A stretch of DNA of 64,000 nt from CAZKAP01 sp964552195. Lineage in GTDB: Bacteria > Bacteroidota > Bacteroidia > Flavobacteriales > Flavobacteriaceae. Numbering within the stretch: the first letter of the stretch is position 1; each line of letters begins with the position of its first letter. The position numbers were made by a program, and so were the translations under genes. Of this stretch, positions 8,804-19,800 are shown piece after piece. The notes beneath the pieces are model-generated. The model was not told the DNA's origin and did no database searches. It was given only the letters and a program-made list of their open reading frames with translations. The stretch covers positions 372,001 to 436,000 of the forward strand of contig CAZKFM010000002.1 of NCBI GenBank assembly GCA_964552195.1. The letters run 5' to 3'.

Positions 8804-9373
8804 CTAAGAGGACCCTTCCTTGATTTTCTCGGCTAACAGACGCTTAGCCCGGAGTACGGTTACCTTTACGGTTCCCAGAGGCTGTTCGAGCAAGTCCGAA
8901 ATCTCAGCGTAGCCCAATTCATTGAAATAACGAAGCTGAAGTACTCGCTGATAATGGGGTTTCAATTCCTTAAGGTGTTTTTGCAGGGTAATCAGGTTTT
9001 GTTCCGTGATTAGACGATCCTCCACCGTTGGACTCTCGTCCAGGACCCGATCGGCATCTCTGCGTGCAGTGTTTCCGTATTCTATAGGAATATTGGATTT
9101 CTGTTTCCTGAGACGGTCTACGTGCAGATTTTTGGAAATGGAAACCAGCCAGGTGCCAAATTCGTATTCCTTCTTGTAGGTTTCGAGCCTTTCGAATGCT
9201 TTGGAAAAGGTCTCTATGGTGATATCCTCGGCATCGGCTTCGTGGAGTACCCTTTTGAGCTGATAGCCGTAGACTACCGGCCAGTAGTGATCGAGTAAGA
9301 AACTGTAGGCGATTTGGTTGCCTTTTCCAGCCTCTTCTATGGCTTTGTCAACCGTTTTTGGGGTAAAATCCAA
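8804..9373 (-). CDS. ECF-type RNA polymerase sigma factor
   Basis: 189-residue sigma-70 family protein with region 2 (AYSFLLDHYWPVVYGYQLKRV, then DAEDITIETFSKAFERLETY and FGTWLVSISKNLHVDRLRK) and region 4 helix-turn-helix (LQLRYFNELGYAEISDLLEQPLGTVKVTVLRAKRLL). The start appears to be a TTG at 9373, eight bases after the stop of the small membrane protein gene; no in-frame ATG exists. No dedicated anti-sigma gene follows, since lipA is next. In this gene order (small membrane protein, sigma, lipA) the sigma factor may be constitutive or controlled post-translationally; that is inference. Confidence 0.92.
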   Translation of the reverse strand: MDFTPKTVDKAIEEAGKGNQIAYSFLLDHYWPVVYGYQLKRVLHEADAEDITIETFSKAFERLETYKKEYEFGTWLVSISKNLHVDRLRKQKSNIPIEYGNTARRDADRVLDESPTVEDRLITEQNLITLQKHLKELKPHYQRVLQLRYFNELGYAEISDLLEQPLGTVKVTVLRAKRLLAEKIKEGSS

Positions 9374-9381
9374 GGTCAGGG

Positions 9382-9597
9382 CTAGAAGGATTCCACCGTT
9401 TCGGTTCGGGTTTCCCTGCTGCAGATTTCATCAGGCAGTTTGCCGCAGTATCCGCAGCGTTCCCCCTCCTGATTTAAAAACGGGCTCTGGCTGGCACAGG
9501 TTCCCGCAAACTTGCCGTCTTTCTTGGCCCATATCTTAATGGCTATTCCAAGAAAAGCCAGTCCGAGTATACCTATTGTAAGTAGAATCAGCTTCAT
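9382..9597 (-). CDS. Small single-pass membrane or secreted protein with four cysteines
   Basis: 71-residue protein with one N-terminal hydrophobic helix (residues 1-21) followed by WAKKDGKFAGTCASQSPFLN and a Cys cluster (CASQ, CGYC, then C near residue 59). I recall closely similar small proteins in Flavobacteriia, but no function is known. It lies eight bases upstream of the sigma factor on the same strand and so is co-transcribed with it; a role in sensing or in holding the sigma factor is possible but unsupported. Confidence 0.8.
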   Translation of the reverse strand: MKLILLTIGILGLAFLGIAIKIWAKKDGKFAGTCASQSPFLNQEGERCGYCGKLPDEICSRETRTETVESF

Positions 9598-9644
9598 TTG
9601 CTCGTCAATTTGAGAAGTTCAAAAGTACAATTTTTGGAGTAATC

Positions 9645-10448
9645 CTATCGAGCTATGAACCTGCGCGATTGTATAATGGACTCCGTGGTGATTTCGGAAA
9701 CCATATTTTCCAGGGTGGGTCGCTGATTACCGCCTTCGGGCTCGACAGTAATGAAGCTGATAGCCTTCTCGTGATAGGGTATAGCCTTGAAGATCTCATC
9801 GCCTTCCAGGGGCTTTAGCACACCGAGATTCGTCAGTTTGCCATCGACTTCGGTCCAAACCTGAAAACACTGAGAATCCGGTAACTGAGGTAAATCCTTC
9901 ACGTTAATGTAAGAAAGCTTTTTGATCGGATTGGCATAGGCTACTGCCTTGAGCTCCTTGCCTTTCTTGCGCCCCTGGAATGCGACCTGTCGGGTATGGG
10001 GGTTGTTCATGATGATGAAACGATTGCGCATATCCTCGAGTTGATTGTTCATCTCGGAACGCATATCAGTAATCATCCCATCGAATGCCTTATTTCGCTC
10101 TCTGAGCGCCTGATTCTGCTGATAAAGAGTAATGAGAATCACCGACCCCAGCAAGATGGCAAACGACGCGGCTATGGCAAATCGGTACAGTACACTTTTC
10201 CCTTTGCGAGCATTGCGGATTTCGGCAAGGATTCGCTCCTTTGAACCTGCAGGGGCTGGTCTGGAAAAGGATCTGAGGTAGTGTTCCAGATTTTCCTGCA
10301 TTTCCCGGTAGGTATCCCTTACCTCGGGATACAGGGCGATATAACGCTCCACCCGGGCTTTCTCAGCCTCAGTGCAGTCGCCTGTCAGGTACATTTCCAG
10401 CAGGTCGGATTCCAGGAATTCTTTCACTTTGTCGTTCATGATTGCCAT
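9645..10448 (-). CDS. Anti-sigma factor, RskA-like C-terminal domain
   Basis: 267-residue single-pass membrane protein. Residues 1-60 form a small acidic helical domain (LEMYLTGDCTEAEKARVERYIALYPEV) that should bind the sigma factor; it lacks the HxxxCxxC zinc motif of many anti-sigma factors. A membrane helix spans about residues 85-107 (YRFAIAASFAILLGSVILIT), followed by a short coiled coil and a periplasmic RskA-type domain (LPQLPDSQCFQVWTEVDGK, LKPLEGDE, ISFITVEPEGG). It starts at 10448 (MAIMND) or 10439, two or eleven bases after the stop of the ECF sigma gene, its obvious partner. Confidence 0.9.
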   Translation of the reverse strand: MAIMNDKVKEFLESDLLEMYLTGDCTEAEKARVERYIALYPEVRDTYREMQENLEHYLRSFSRPAPAGSKERILAEIRNARKGKSVLYRFAIAASFAILLGSVILITLYQQNQALRERNKAFDGMITDMRSEMNNQLEDMRNRFIIMNNPHTRQVAFQGRKKGKELKAVAYANPIKKLSYINVKDLPQLPDSQCFQVWTEVDGKLTNLGVLKPLEGDEIFKAIPYHEKAISFITVEPEGGNQRPTLENMVSEITTESIIQSRRFIAR

Positions 10449-10450
10449 AA

Positions 10451-11017
10451 TTATCCCAGCAGGTGCATCAGCCCTCCCACTGCGGCCCAGAGTCCATATA
10501 CTTTCCGGAGTTCCCTGAGCGCGATTTTGAGCCGTGTCTTCACCGTACCCAACGGCATTTCGAGCTTCTCGCTTGCCTCCTGCTGGGTCATTCCCTCGAA
10601 GAACAACGCCTGTAACACAATCTGGTATTTTTCATCCAGTTCGTTGACCTTGTCAAGGACGTCAAGTTCCTCCGGCCGGATACTTTCTACTCCTTTACGA
10701 TATACGTCAGAGACATCGATTTGGATTTCGCGCTCCTGCTTGCCTGTTTCGGACCGATACTTATCGATAGCTGTATTGCGACAGATTCTGAAAAGCCAGG
10801 TGAAGAGCCGGGCCTTTGACGGGTCGTATTGCTCGCTATTCTTCCAAATTTTAACAAAACTCTCCTGTAGGGCGTCCTGCGCGAGGTCCTCGTTTCTCAC
10901 TACTTTGTAAATAACACCATAGAGCGCATCGGCATAGTGGTCGTAGAGAAGGGAAATGGCCTTCTCGTCACGCTCCCGCAGGAGGTCGATGATATGATTC
11001 TCCAGTAGTTCACTCAT
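10451..11017 (-). CDS. ECF-type RNA polymerase sigma factor with cognate anti-sigma gene
   Basis: 188-residue sigma-70 family factor: region 2 (AISLLYDHYADALYGVIYKVVRNEDLAQDALQ, FVKIWKN, LFTWLFRICRNTAIDKYR) and region 4 (LFFEGMTQQEASEKLEMPLGTVKTRLKIALRELRK). The gene directly precedes the RskA-like anti-sigma gene, forming a classical envelope-stress type module. The C-terminal GLWAAVGGLMHLLG tail is slightly hydrophobic. Regulon unknown. Confidence 0.93.
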   Translation of the reverse strand: MSELLENHIIDLLRERDEKAISLLYDHYADALYGVIYKVVRNEDLAQDALQESFVKIWKNSEQYDPSKARLFTWLFRICRNTAIDKYRSETGKQEREIQIDVSDVYRKGVESIRPEELDVLDKVNELDEKYQIVLQALFFEGMTQQEASEKLEMPLGTVKTRLKIALRELRKVYGLWAAVGGLMHLLG

Positions 11018-11145
11018 GGGTCAGGACTGTCGCTAAAATAGGCAATTGACTTCTACCGTACCTCACCATAATACCCGCTTGGTCATTTTTTCGACCAATG
11101 AGTCCGCTTCTTACCGGTTATCGGAAGCTCTAGTCGATCAATCAC

Positions 11146-12177
11146 TCAGTTCTTGCTGTGATTTCCGATGATGCGCACCTCGGTTTCGAGCTCGACATCG
11201 AATTTGTCTCTGACGGAATCCCGTATCTTCCGGGACAATTGCAGAATATCCCCGCCTTTTGCTCCGCCATGGTTGACGAGCACCAGCGCCTGCTTGTGGT
11301 GTACGCCCACCTGTCCTTCCCGGTATCCCTTCCAGCCTGCCTGATCTATAAGCCAGGCTGCGGCGATTTTTCTTTGATCTTCCGGAGCAGGAAAATGAAC
11401 TAACTCTGGAAATTTTCTAAGTAGTTGATCGATCTTCTTCTGGCTGACTACGGGGTTTTTGAAGAAGCTTCCGGCATTTCCAATAAGCTCTGGATCGGGC
11501 AACTTCGATTTTCGTATTTGCGTTACGGTTTCTGCCACTTCCCGAATTCCAGGCCTGTCCATACCCCGCTTTTGCAATTCTTCACTCAGAGCGCGATAGG
11601 AGGTGTTCACGGGGTGCGGGGGTTTGCTGAGCTTCAACACAACCGAGGTGATAGCGTAACGATTCCGCAATTTGTTCTTAAAAACTGAATCTCTGTAACC
11701 GAATCGACATTGTTTTTTGCTGAATTCCGCCATGTTTGCGCTATCCAGTTCCATAGCCTCACAACGAACAAATACATCCTTGATTTCGCAGCCGTATGCA
11801 CCGATATTTTGTACCGGTGCGGTTCCGACATTTCCGGGTATAAGTGCCAGGTTTTCCAGTCCGCCGAAGTCGTGTTCAATGCACCAGTTTACCAGATCGT
11901 TCCAGTTTTCACCTGCCATCGCCTTGATCTGCACGGATTCCTCGTTTTCATCGATCACCGATATGCCTTTCAGGCCTATCCGGACCACGAGAAAATCCAG
12001 GTCTTCGGTAAAAAGCACATTGCTGCCTCCGCCGAGGATGAACTTCCTGGGGTAGGCTTTGAGCTGCAGGATCTTCTGCAGCTGCACCAGCCCAGTTACC
12101 TCAGTGAAGAACCGGGCTTTGGCATCAATGCCGAAGGTATTATAGGGCCGCAGCGATATGTTTTCCTCTATTACCAC
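11146..12177 (-). CDS. murB: UDP-N-acetylenolpyruvoylglucosamine reductase
   Basis: FAD enzyme reducing UDP-GlcNAc-enolpyruvate to UDP-MurNAc with NADPH, an early cytoplasmic step of peptidoglycan synthesis. 343 residues, type I form: FAD motif ILGGGSNVLFTEDL, PGNVGTAPVQNIGAYGCEIKD, catalytic Ser in GNAGSFFKNPVV, and C-terminal catalytic Glu in LETEVRIIG. The start is GTG at 12177, which shares its G with the TAG stop of the upstream aminotransferase gene (TAGTG), so translation is likely coupled. Confidence 0.95.
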   Translation of the reverse strand: MVIEENISLRPYNTFGIDAKARFFTEVTGLVQLQKILQLKAYPRKFILGGGSNVLFTEDLDFLVVRIGLKGISVIDENEESVQIKAMAGENWNDLVNWCIEHDFGGLENLALIPGNVGTAPVQNIGAYGCEIKDVFVRCEAMELDSANMAEFSKKQCRFGYRDSVFKNKLRNRYAITSVVLKLSKPPHPVNTSYRALSEELQKRGMDRPGIREVAETVTQIRKSKLPDPELIGNAGSFFKNPVVSQKKIDQLLRKFPELVHFPAPEDQRKIAAAWLIDQAGWKGYREGQVGVHHKQALVLVNHGGAKGGDILQLSRKIRDSVRDKFDVELETEVRIIGNHSKN

Positions 12178-13367
12178 TAGTCGTTGTATTCGATCAGAGC
12201 CCTCCGGAGGATTTCAGCAGCGAGTTCGAGTTTATCGGTCTCCAGCACATAAGCAATCCGCACTTCCCTGCGACCCGCTCCTGGAGTGAGATAGAAACCG
12301 GCCGCTGGTGCTACCATAACCGTGTGCCCCTGATAACTAAAGTCACTGAGCAGCCAGCGGGCAAAATCTTCGGCGTCCTCGACGGGAAGCTCGGCCATGC
12401 AGTAGAATGCGCCACTCGGTCGGCTAAGCCGTACCCCGGGTATGGAACCGAGTTTCTCCATAAGCAGGTCCCTGCGCTTGGTGTATTCCTCGACCACTTC
12501 CGTGAAATAGGACACGGGGGTTTCCATGGCGGCCTCACTGGCGATCTGTGCCAGCGTCGGTGGGGATAACCGGGCCTGTGCAAACTTCATTACGGCCTGT
12601 ATGAGCTCGGGATTTCTGGAAGCTACGCATCCGATACGGGCCCCACACATGCTGTACCTCTTGGATACCGAATCGATCAGGACTGCGTTTTGGCCAAGTT
12701 CCGGCAGGCTCATCACGGATTTGTGTTTCCGACCATCATAAGCGAATTCCCGGTATACCTCGTCACTGATCAGGAAGAGGTCGTGTTCAAGCGCCAGTTC
12801 GGCCAGAGCGCGAATCTCGGACTCGGTGTACAGGTAGCCCGTGGGGTTACCAGGATTACAGATCAGTATGGCCCGTGTTCGGGGTCCAATCTGCCTTTCC
12901 AGTTCGGTAACCGGAGGCAGGGCGAAATTGTTTTCTATGCTACAGGGTATCGGGACGACCTCTATTCCCATAGCCCGAGAAAACCCTTGATAATTTGCGT
13001 AAAAGGGTTCGGGCAGCAATACCTCATCTCCAGGGTCCAAGACGCTGCCCAGAGTAAAAAACAAGGCTTCGGATCCTCCGGTGGTTACCACGAGCTGATC
13101 GGGACTTAATTCCAGATCGTGCCTTCGGTAATACGCGCACATCTTTTCGCGCAGCGAAGGATTGCCATCGGATCGGCTGTATTCCAAAACCGGAATCTCA
13201 CTATTGCGAACGGCTTCCATGGCAGAGGCCGGGGTCTTAATGTCCGGTTGGCCGATGTTGAGGTGAATGACTTCGACTCCTTTGCTTTTGGCCAGGTCGG
13301 CGTAAGGAACCAGCTTCCTGATGGGGGAGGGTGGAAGTTCACGTCCCCGCAATGAGATGGATGGCAT
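12177..13367 (-). CDS. Class I/II pyridoxal-phosphate aminotransferase
   Basis: 396-residue PLP enzyme of the aspartate/aromatic aminotransferase fold type I. Visible motifs are NIGQPDIKTP, TTGGSEALFFT, NPGNPTGYLYT, ISDEVYREFAYDG, the PLP lysine in DSVSKRYSMCGARIG (about residue 240), and the substrate-binding Arg in REVRIAYV. Substrate cannot be fixed from sequence; family members of this type act on aspartate or aromatic amino acids. Transcribed with murB from a good promoter at 13384-13414. Confidence 0.93.
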   Translation of the reverse strand: MPSISLRGRELPPSPIRKLVPYADLAKSKGVEVIHLNIGQPDIKTPASAMEAVRNSEIPVLEYSRSDGNPSLREKMCAYYRRHDLELSPDQLVVTTGGSEALFFTLGSVLDPGDEVLLPEPFYANYQGFSRAMGIEVVPIPCSIENNFALPPVTELERQIGPRTRAILICNPGNPTGYLYTESEIRALAELALEHDLFLISDEVYREFAYDGRKHKSVMSLPELGQNAVLIDSVSKRYSMCGARIGCVASRNPELIQAVMKFAQARLSPPTLAQIASEAAMETPVSYFTEVVEEYTKRRDLLMEKLGSIPGVRLSRPSGAFYCMAELPVEDAEDFARWLLSDFSYQGHTVMVAPAAGFYLTPGAGRREVRIAYVLETDKLELAAEILRRALIEYND

Positions 13368-13383
13368 GCAGTAGTATTTAGTG

Positions 13384-13414
13384 CAAAATTGATAAATACC
13401 GTTTAATGGGGCAA
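13384..13414 (-). promoter_or_regulatory. Promoter of the aminotransferase-murB operon
   Basis: On the minus strand, TTG (13414-13412), a 20-base spacer, then CAATTTTG (13391-13384), one base off the Bacteroidota consensus TAnnTTTG. Expected transcript start is near 13380, about 12 bases before the ATG at 13367. Confidence 0.6.
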
Positions 13415-13743
13415 GGAATATGAGTTTGTGTATGAATCGGCCAGTGGTGGTATCCGCTTGCTGAGAGATTCAATTTTGGGTGTGCCGGGTGGTGGGGCCT
13501 GGTTCAGTTCAGCATGCGGATGATAAAGTCTCATAAATGGATTGTTCACCCTGTCAGAATAATTTGACGATTCTAGCAAATGCACACTTATTCGTTGAAA
13601 TGTACTTAGCTGTCCATGTTCAGGCCTCTACGAAATGAGTAGGATGACTACCTTTCCACCACCGTTTGGCGAGGGCTTGGAGTGCATTCATATTGGGCCC
13701 GTTCATGCCGCGCAAAGTCTTAATGATTTGTTAATATAATTGA

Positions 13744-13774
13744 TTGTACTTAGAACGGCATCGAATTAATTTTG
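13744..13774 (+). promoter_or_regulatory. Promoter of the giant surface-protein gene
   Basis: TTG at 13744-13746, a 20-base spacer and TAATTTTG at 13767-13774, a perfect TAnnTTTG element. It lies about 50 bases before the ATG at 13823. The remaining part of the 455-base gap between 13368 and 13822 holds no convincing gene, repeat or RNA that I can see. Confidence 0.7.
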
Positions 13775-13822
13775 CCAGTTAAAAAATTCCAGGCTACTCC
13801 TGACCAACCAACCGAGAATGCT

Positions 13823-16800
13823 ATGAAACAACTCTACTCTGCCTATGTGATATCCCTGCTATTAGTTTTGGGAAGTATCGGGATTTCGCATGCCCAGGTT
13901 GATTTTACCATTTCCAATCTCAACTTTAACGGATTCTCCCAAATAAGTAATGGTACTTCACTGATGTTTGGGCCCGACGGAAGGCTCTACACCAGTGAGC
14001 GATACGGACTGATCAAGATTTACTCGGTTAGCAAACTCAGCTCGAATAATTATCAGGTAACGGCTGTCGAAGTTCTCGATTTGGTTAAGACCATACCCAA
14101 TCACAATGACGATGGTACCCCTCATAGCGGCAACGACCGTCAGGTAACAGGCCTGACTGTTGTTGGTACGGCACAAAACCCCGTTCTGTTCGTCACATCC
14201 AGTGATGCCCGGGTAGGTGGAGGCGGAAGTGGAGGAGATAAGAACCTGGATACTAATTCCGGAGTAATCACACGTATAGTCTGGAATAATGGTGTACCGG
14301 AGGCCGTAGATTTGGTCAGGGGTCTCCCGCGTTCCGAGGAAAATCACGCGACTAATGGTCTCGAGTATGCCGAAATCGGTGGCAAGCCCTACCTGATCGT
14401 TTGCTCCGGAGGCTTTACCAATGCCGGATCACCTTCCAATAACTTTGCCTTCATCACAGAGTATGCACTCGCAGCAGCCGTTCTGGCTGTCGATCTTGGA
14501 GCTCTGGATCTCCTTCCGATCAAAACAGATTCGGAGAGTGGGCGTCAGTATATTTATGACCTTCCAACCCTGGATGATCCAACTCGGGCCAATGTCAATG
14601 GTATCGAAGATCCAGATCAGTCAGGTTATGACGGGGTGGATGTGGGAGATCCATACGGAGGTAATGATGGCCTGAATCAGGCCATGTTAGTGCCCAACAG
14701 TCCTGTCCAGGTTTTTTCACCGGGATATAGAAATACCTATGATCTGGTACTAACAGAAAACGGATCGATCTACGTCACCGATAATGGAGCCAATGGTGGC
14801 TGGGGAGGATATCCCGAGAATGAGGGGCCTCAGGGAAATGTGACTAATAACTATCGTCCGGGTGAACCAGGATCAACAAGCCCAGACCCTGTAGATGGCG
14901 AACCCGCCGTCGATAATGAAGATCATCTTCATCTGGTGACCACAGACATACAATCCTATGTATTTAATTCCTATTATGCCGGTCATCCCAATCCCGTTCG
15001 TGCCAATCCGTCGGGAGCAGGGCTCTACACATATACAACCTTTGGTACTTTTCGAACGCTGCTTTATGATCCCAGCGGAGGTTCGGGTAAGACTACCAAT
15101 AAAGATATTGCCCTGCCAGCGAACTGGCCCCCGGTAAAAACAGGTGCTAATCCTGTAGAAGGTGATTATCGCAACCCTACTACCAACAATCCCGATGGCC
15201 CGAACGATACCAACATAGTCGACTGGCCCAACAATGCGAACGGGATAGACGAATACACAGCCTCCAATTTCGGTGGGGCAATGAAGGGAGATATAATTGT
15301 CGGGCGAAACAATCAGGCGGATCTGTACCGGGTCCAGCTCAAGCCAGACGGCACAGTAGAAAGCCTGAATACAAGTTTCGTTACCAATATGGGTGGTAAT
15401 GCACTTGGTGTGACCTGTAATGGCGATCTGGATCCTTTTCCCGGCACCATTTGGGTAGCGACCTTTAATGGCCAGATACGGGTTCTGGAACCTAACGATA
15501 CCCTGGATGATTGCCTTACCGAAAACGATCCGAACTATGATCCTCAGGCTGATGGAGATCAGGACGGGTACAAGAATTTCGATGAGGTCGAAAACGGCAC
15601 CCAGGTCTGCAGTGCGGCCTCTAAACCCGACGATCACGACGCATCAGTGGGCGGGGCTTTAATTTCAGACCTCAATGATACCGATGACGACAATGATGGC
15701 ATCCCGGATGCTCAGGATCCACTGCAGCTTGGGGATCCATTGGACAGCGGGTCGGATGCCTTTTCCATTCCGGTGTACAACACACTAAACTCGGATAACC
15801 CTCAACTCAAGGGATACCTGGGTCTGGGCTTTACCGGTTTCATGAACAATGGAGATACCGGTGCAAACTGGTACGCATGGACGGACCGTATCGACGATCC
15901 TAACGATCCGAATCCCAATGACATACTCGGTGGGGCAATAGGTGCCATGACCATGCAGATGACCGCTGGAACAGCAAGAGGGACCTCAAACAACCAGGAA
16001 AAAGGCCTGCAGTACGGGGTGATTATGGATAACACCATGGGTACGGTGACCGTGGAAGCCTTGCTAAAGAGTTTCGGTCAGGATTTGCAGGTGCTGCATC
16101 CCAATTCTCCGTCTAATGGCGAAGTCGGTATTTTTCTCGGTGATGGTACACAGTCAAACTTTATACAGTTCGTACTGACCAAGAGTGGCCTCGAGGCAGT
16201 ACAGGAAATTTCTGATTCCGATGATGCGACACTGGGAGTTAACTTGAGTGGCAGTCAGCTTCCGACTGGCCAGGACGCTTCGCTAAGGCTGTATTTTGTC
16301 ATCGAAACATCTACCGGGGAAGTCGAGTTACGCTATGCCATAGATGATGGCGAGACCCAATCACTCGGCACTATCATGGCTAAAGGCTCTGTCCTGAGTG
16401 CCATACAGAACAATTCGGAAATACTTACCGTTGGATTGATTGGCACCTCCAATCAGGTTGGTGCGGAAGTAGAAGCCACCTGGGATTATCTCAATGTCAT
16501 TAATGGCGAACCCGTGAATACCGGCGCGTTCAACTTCCCACTTGTGCGTATCAATGCCGGAGGCGGACAGGTTGCAGATCCGGATAACGTCCTGGACTGG
16601 GAGGCCAATGCTGCGGAGGGATCGGTAACCGGAAATACGTACACCGTAAACACAGGTAAGGTAACCGCCCTGTCAGGAATGATACGCAATGCCTCCATAC
16701 CGGATTACATTTCCACTTCCGAATTCAATGGTCTTTTTAGTTTCGAGCGTTGGGACCTGCCCGCAGCTCCCCAGATGGAATTTAAGATACCCATACCAAA

Positions 16801-19800
16801 CGGCGTATATCTGTTGAGGATGTACATGGGTAATAATTGGGACGGATCTTCGGAACCCGGCCAGCGGATATTCTCCTATTCGGCAGAAGGTGTTGTTTTG
16901 GAACAGGCGCTGGACCTGGTTGCCCGCTTCGGTAACAAGCAAGCCGTGGCTTTAACTCACGAGGTAACCGTTTCAGACGGCGAACTCAATATTGTATTCG
17001 ACCATGGTGCAGCGAATAATCCTCTGGTGGATGCGATCGAGGTGCTGGGTGAGAACCCTGTTCAAGCCCCAGATCCCCTGGTTCTGTCTCCTGTAAACGA
17101 TCAGATGTTTACCGAAGGAATCGCAGTTAGTCTTTCCATGGGTACAAGTGGCGGTGATGGAAGCCCGATAACTTTTCTGGCCACCGGACTGCCCTCTGGC
17201 CTGCAGATTGATGCTAACAGCGGGTTGATCAGTGGAGTGCCAGATACAAATACCGGTCAGGGTAGCCCTTATAATGTGAGCGTTACGGCCAGCGATGACA
17301 GTTTCAGCGATACTGTAAGTTTCTCTGCTACGGTAGAGGTTCCGGCTACAGGAGATTATACCGTTCCACTCGTGCGTATTAATGCCGGTGGAGCTGAAGT
17401 CAGTGACCCCGTACTTCCCTGGGAATCCAATACGGGCGACGGAGCCGTTTCAGGTACCACATACTCGGTGAATACCGGTAAGGTATTTAACGTAGGGGCG
17501 AACGCCAATTCTGCCGTTGCAGCCCGCACGGCTTCTATACCCGATTACGTTTCTCAAACACAATTCGAAGCCTTGTTCTCATCAGAGCGCTACGACCAGC
17601 CTCCCGCTTCGGACCCCGAGAACATGCAGTTTGATATTCCCCTGGACAATGGCACCTATCTTGTACGATTTTATTTGGCTAATTCTTTCAATGGTACTTC
17701 AGGAACCGGAGATCGGGTTTTCGGCATTAGCGCGGAAGGAAGCGAACTCATATCCGGGTTGGATCTGGCGGGGCAATACGGCCATCAGCAAGGAGTTGCT
17801 CTGAGTTTTGAGGTTACCGTGAGCGATGGAGAACTCAATATACTTTTCGATCGAGAAGTGGAAAACCCTTTGGTTAATGCGATCGAGGTACTCGGAGAAG
17901 AAGCCTTAGATCCTTTGGTGGTTGAAGCTATACCGGATCAGGTCGTAACCGAAGGAGTGCAACTGGACGGTAGCCTGATCGTAAGCTATACCGGAGGGGA
18001 CCAGACCAATAAGACCTACTTCGCTGAAGGGTTACCCCAGGGTCTCGAGATTGAACCCACTGTGGGGGTTATCGGGGGAACGCCTGAGTTTGGTACGGCC
18101 TCGGAAATCCCCTATGAGGTCGTTATTACTGTTGAAGACGATACCTTTTCGGCGACAACGACTTTTCTGATGACCGTTGAAGCCGGGGAAATAGAGCCTG
18201 GTACTCCACTAGTTCGTATCAATGCCGCCGGCCCCCAGGTAACGGATCCGAATGGGATACTCGACTGGGAAGGTAATCTGGATGAAGAACAGCAAACGGG
18301 AAACAGCTATACGGTAAATACGGGAAAGAACGTCAATGTGCAGGGCGCCATCGTAAGGACCGATCTGATTCCCGATTACATTACAGAGGCTGAGTTCAAT
18401 GCGTTGTTTGCACAGGAGAGATACGACCCTCCTGCACAGCCCAAAATGCAGTATGATATACCGCTTCCAAATGATGTATATACCCTCAGGCTGTACATGG
18501 CCGACACCTATTTCCAGACCACACAACCGGGAGATCGTCTCTTTACTATAATGGCAGAGGGCCAGATACTCGAGCAGGCCCTGGATTTGGTGGACCGCTT
18601 CGGAGACGACCAGGCGGTTGCCCTGACCTATGAAGTATCCGTTTCCGATGGATTGTTGAGCATTGTATTTGAGCACGCTGGAGCGGATAATCCCATCATC
18701 AGTGCTATCGAGGTATTGTCCGGAGCACCGGTAATTCCATTGGAAATCGCCGCTATTTCGGACCAGACGGTTACAGAAGGCGAAACACTTGACGGTACAC
18801 TCGTGGTGAATACCACCGGAGGTCAGGGAGTAATCCAGTTTAGTGCTAGCGGTCTGCCCGAGGGAATTGATATTGACATCGATTCCGGCGTCATAAGCGG
18901 AACCCCTGCCTCGGGGACATCTGCTCAGGGTGCCTACAATGTAACGGTTACTGCTGCTGATGACAACGGAACCGCTCAGGTAAATTTCCTTATGACTGTA
19001 CTAGAGCCGGTTATAGCCGGAGCAGTCTGGACCGATATCAACGAGAATGAAAACTATACAGGACGACATGAAACCTCCTGTGTTCAGGTAGGAGATAAGT
19101 TCTTCCTGCTCGGTGGACGCGAAGATCCTGAGATCATTGACATTTGGGACTTCACCACCAATACCTGGGAAAACGTTCCCAGTAACACTACATCCGAATT
19201 CAACCACTATCAGGCAACAGAATACGGTGGGTTGATTTGGGTTATCGGAGCCTTCAAGGACAATGGCTTCCCAAATGAAACTCCCACGGACTATGTCTGG
19301 GCTTTCGATCCGGTTAACCGTGTTTGGATACAGGGGCCAGAGATTCCCCAAAACCGAAGAAGAGGATCGGCAGGGCTAGTAGTCCACGAGGGTAAATTCT
19401 ACGTAATTGGGGGGAATACCATCGGTCATAACGGCGGCTATGTCGCCTGGTTTGACATGTTCGATCCCGCAACCGGGGAGTGGACCGTAATGGACGACGC
19501 GCCCAGGGCACGTGATCACTTTCATGCGGCCATTATAGATGGAAAAATATACGTGGCAGGTGGTCGCCTTAGCGGTGGCCCCGGAGGTACATTTAAGCCC
19601 GTAATACCCGAGGTGGATGTGTATGACCTTTCGAATGGCCAATGGTCGACTCTGCCGCCGGATTGGAACCTGCCGACTCCCCGTGCTGCAGCCGCAACGG
19701 TCAATTTCAACAACGAGCTATACTTGGCTGGCGGAGAAGTGGAAACGGAGCAGGTCTACGGTCAAACCGTTAGCGATGCGCTGGCGATAACGGAGATCTT

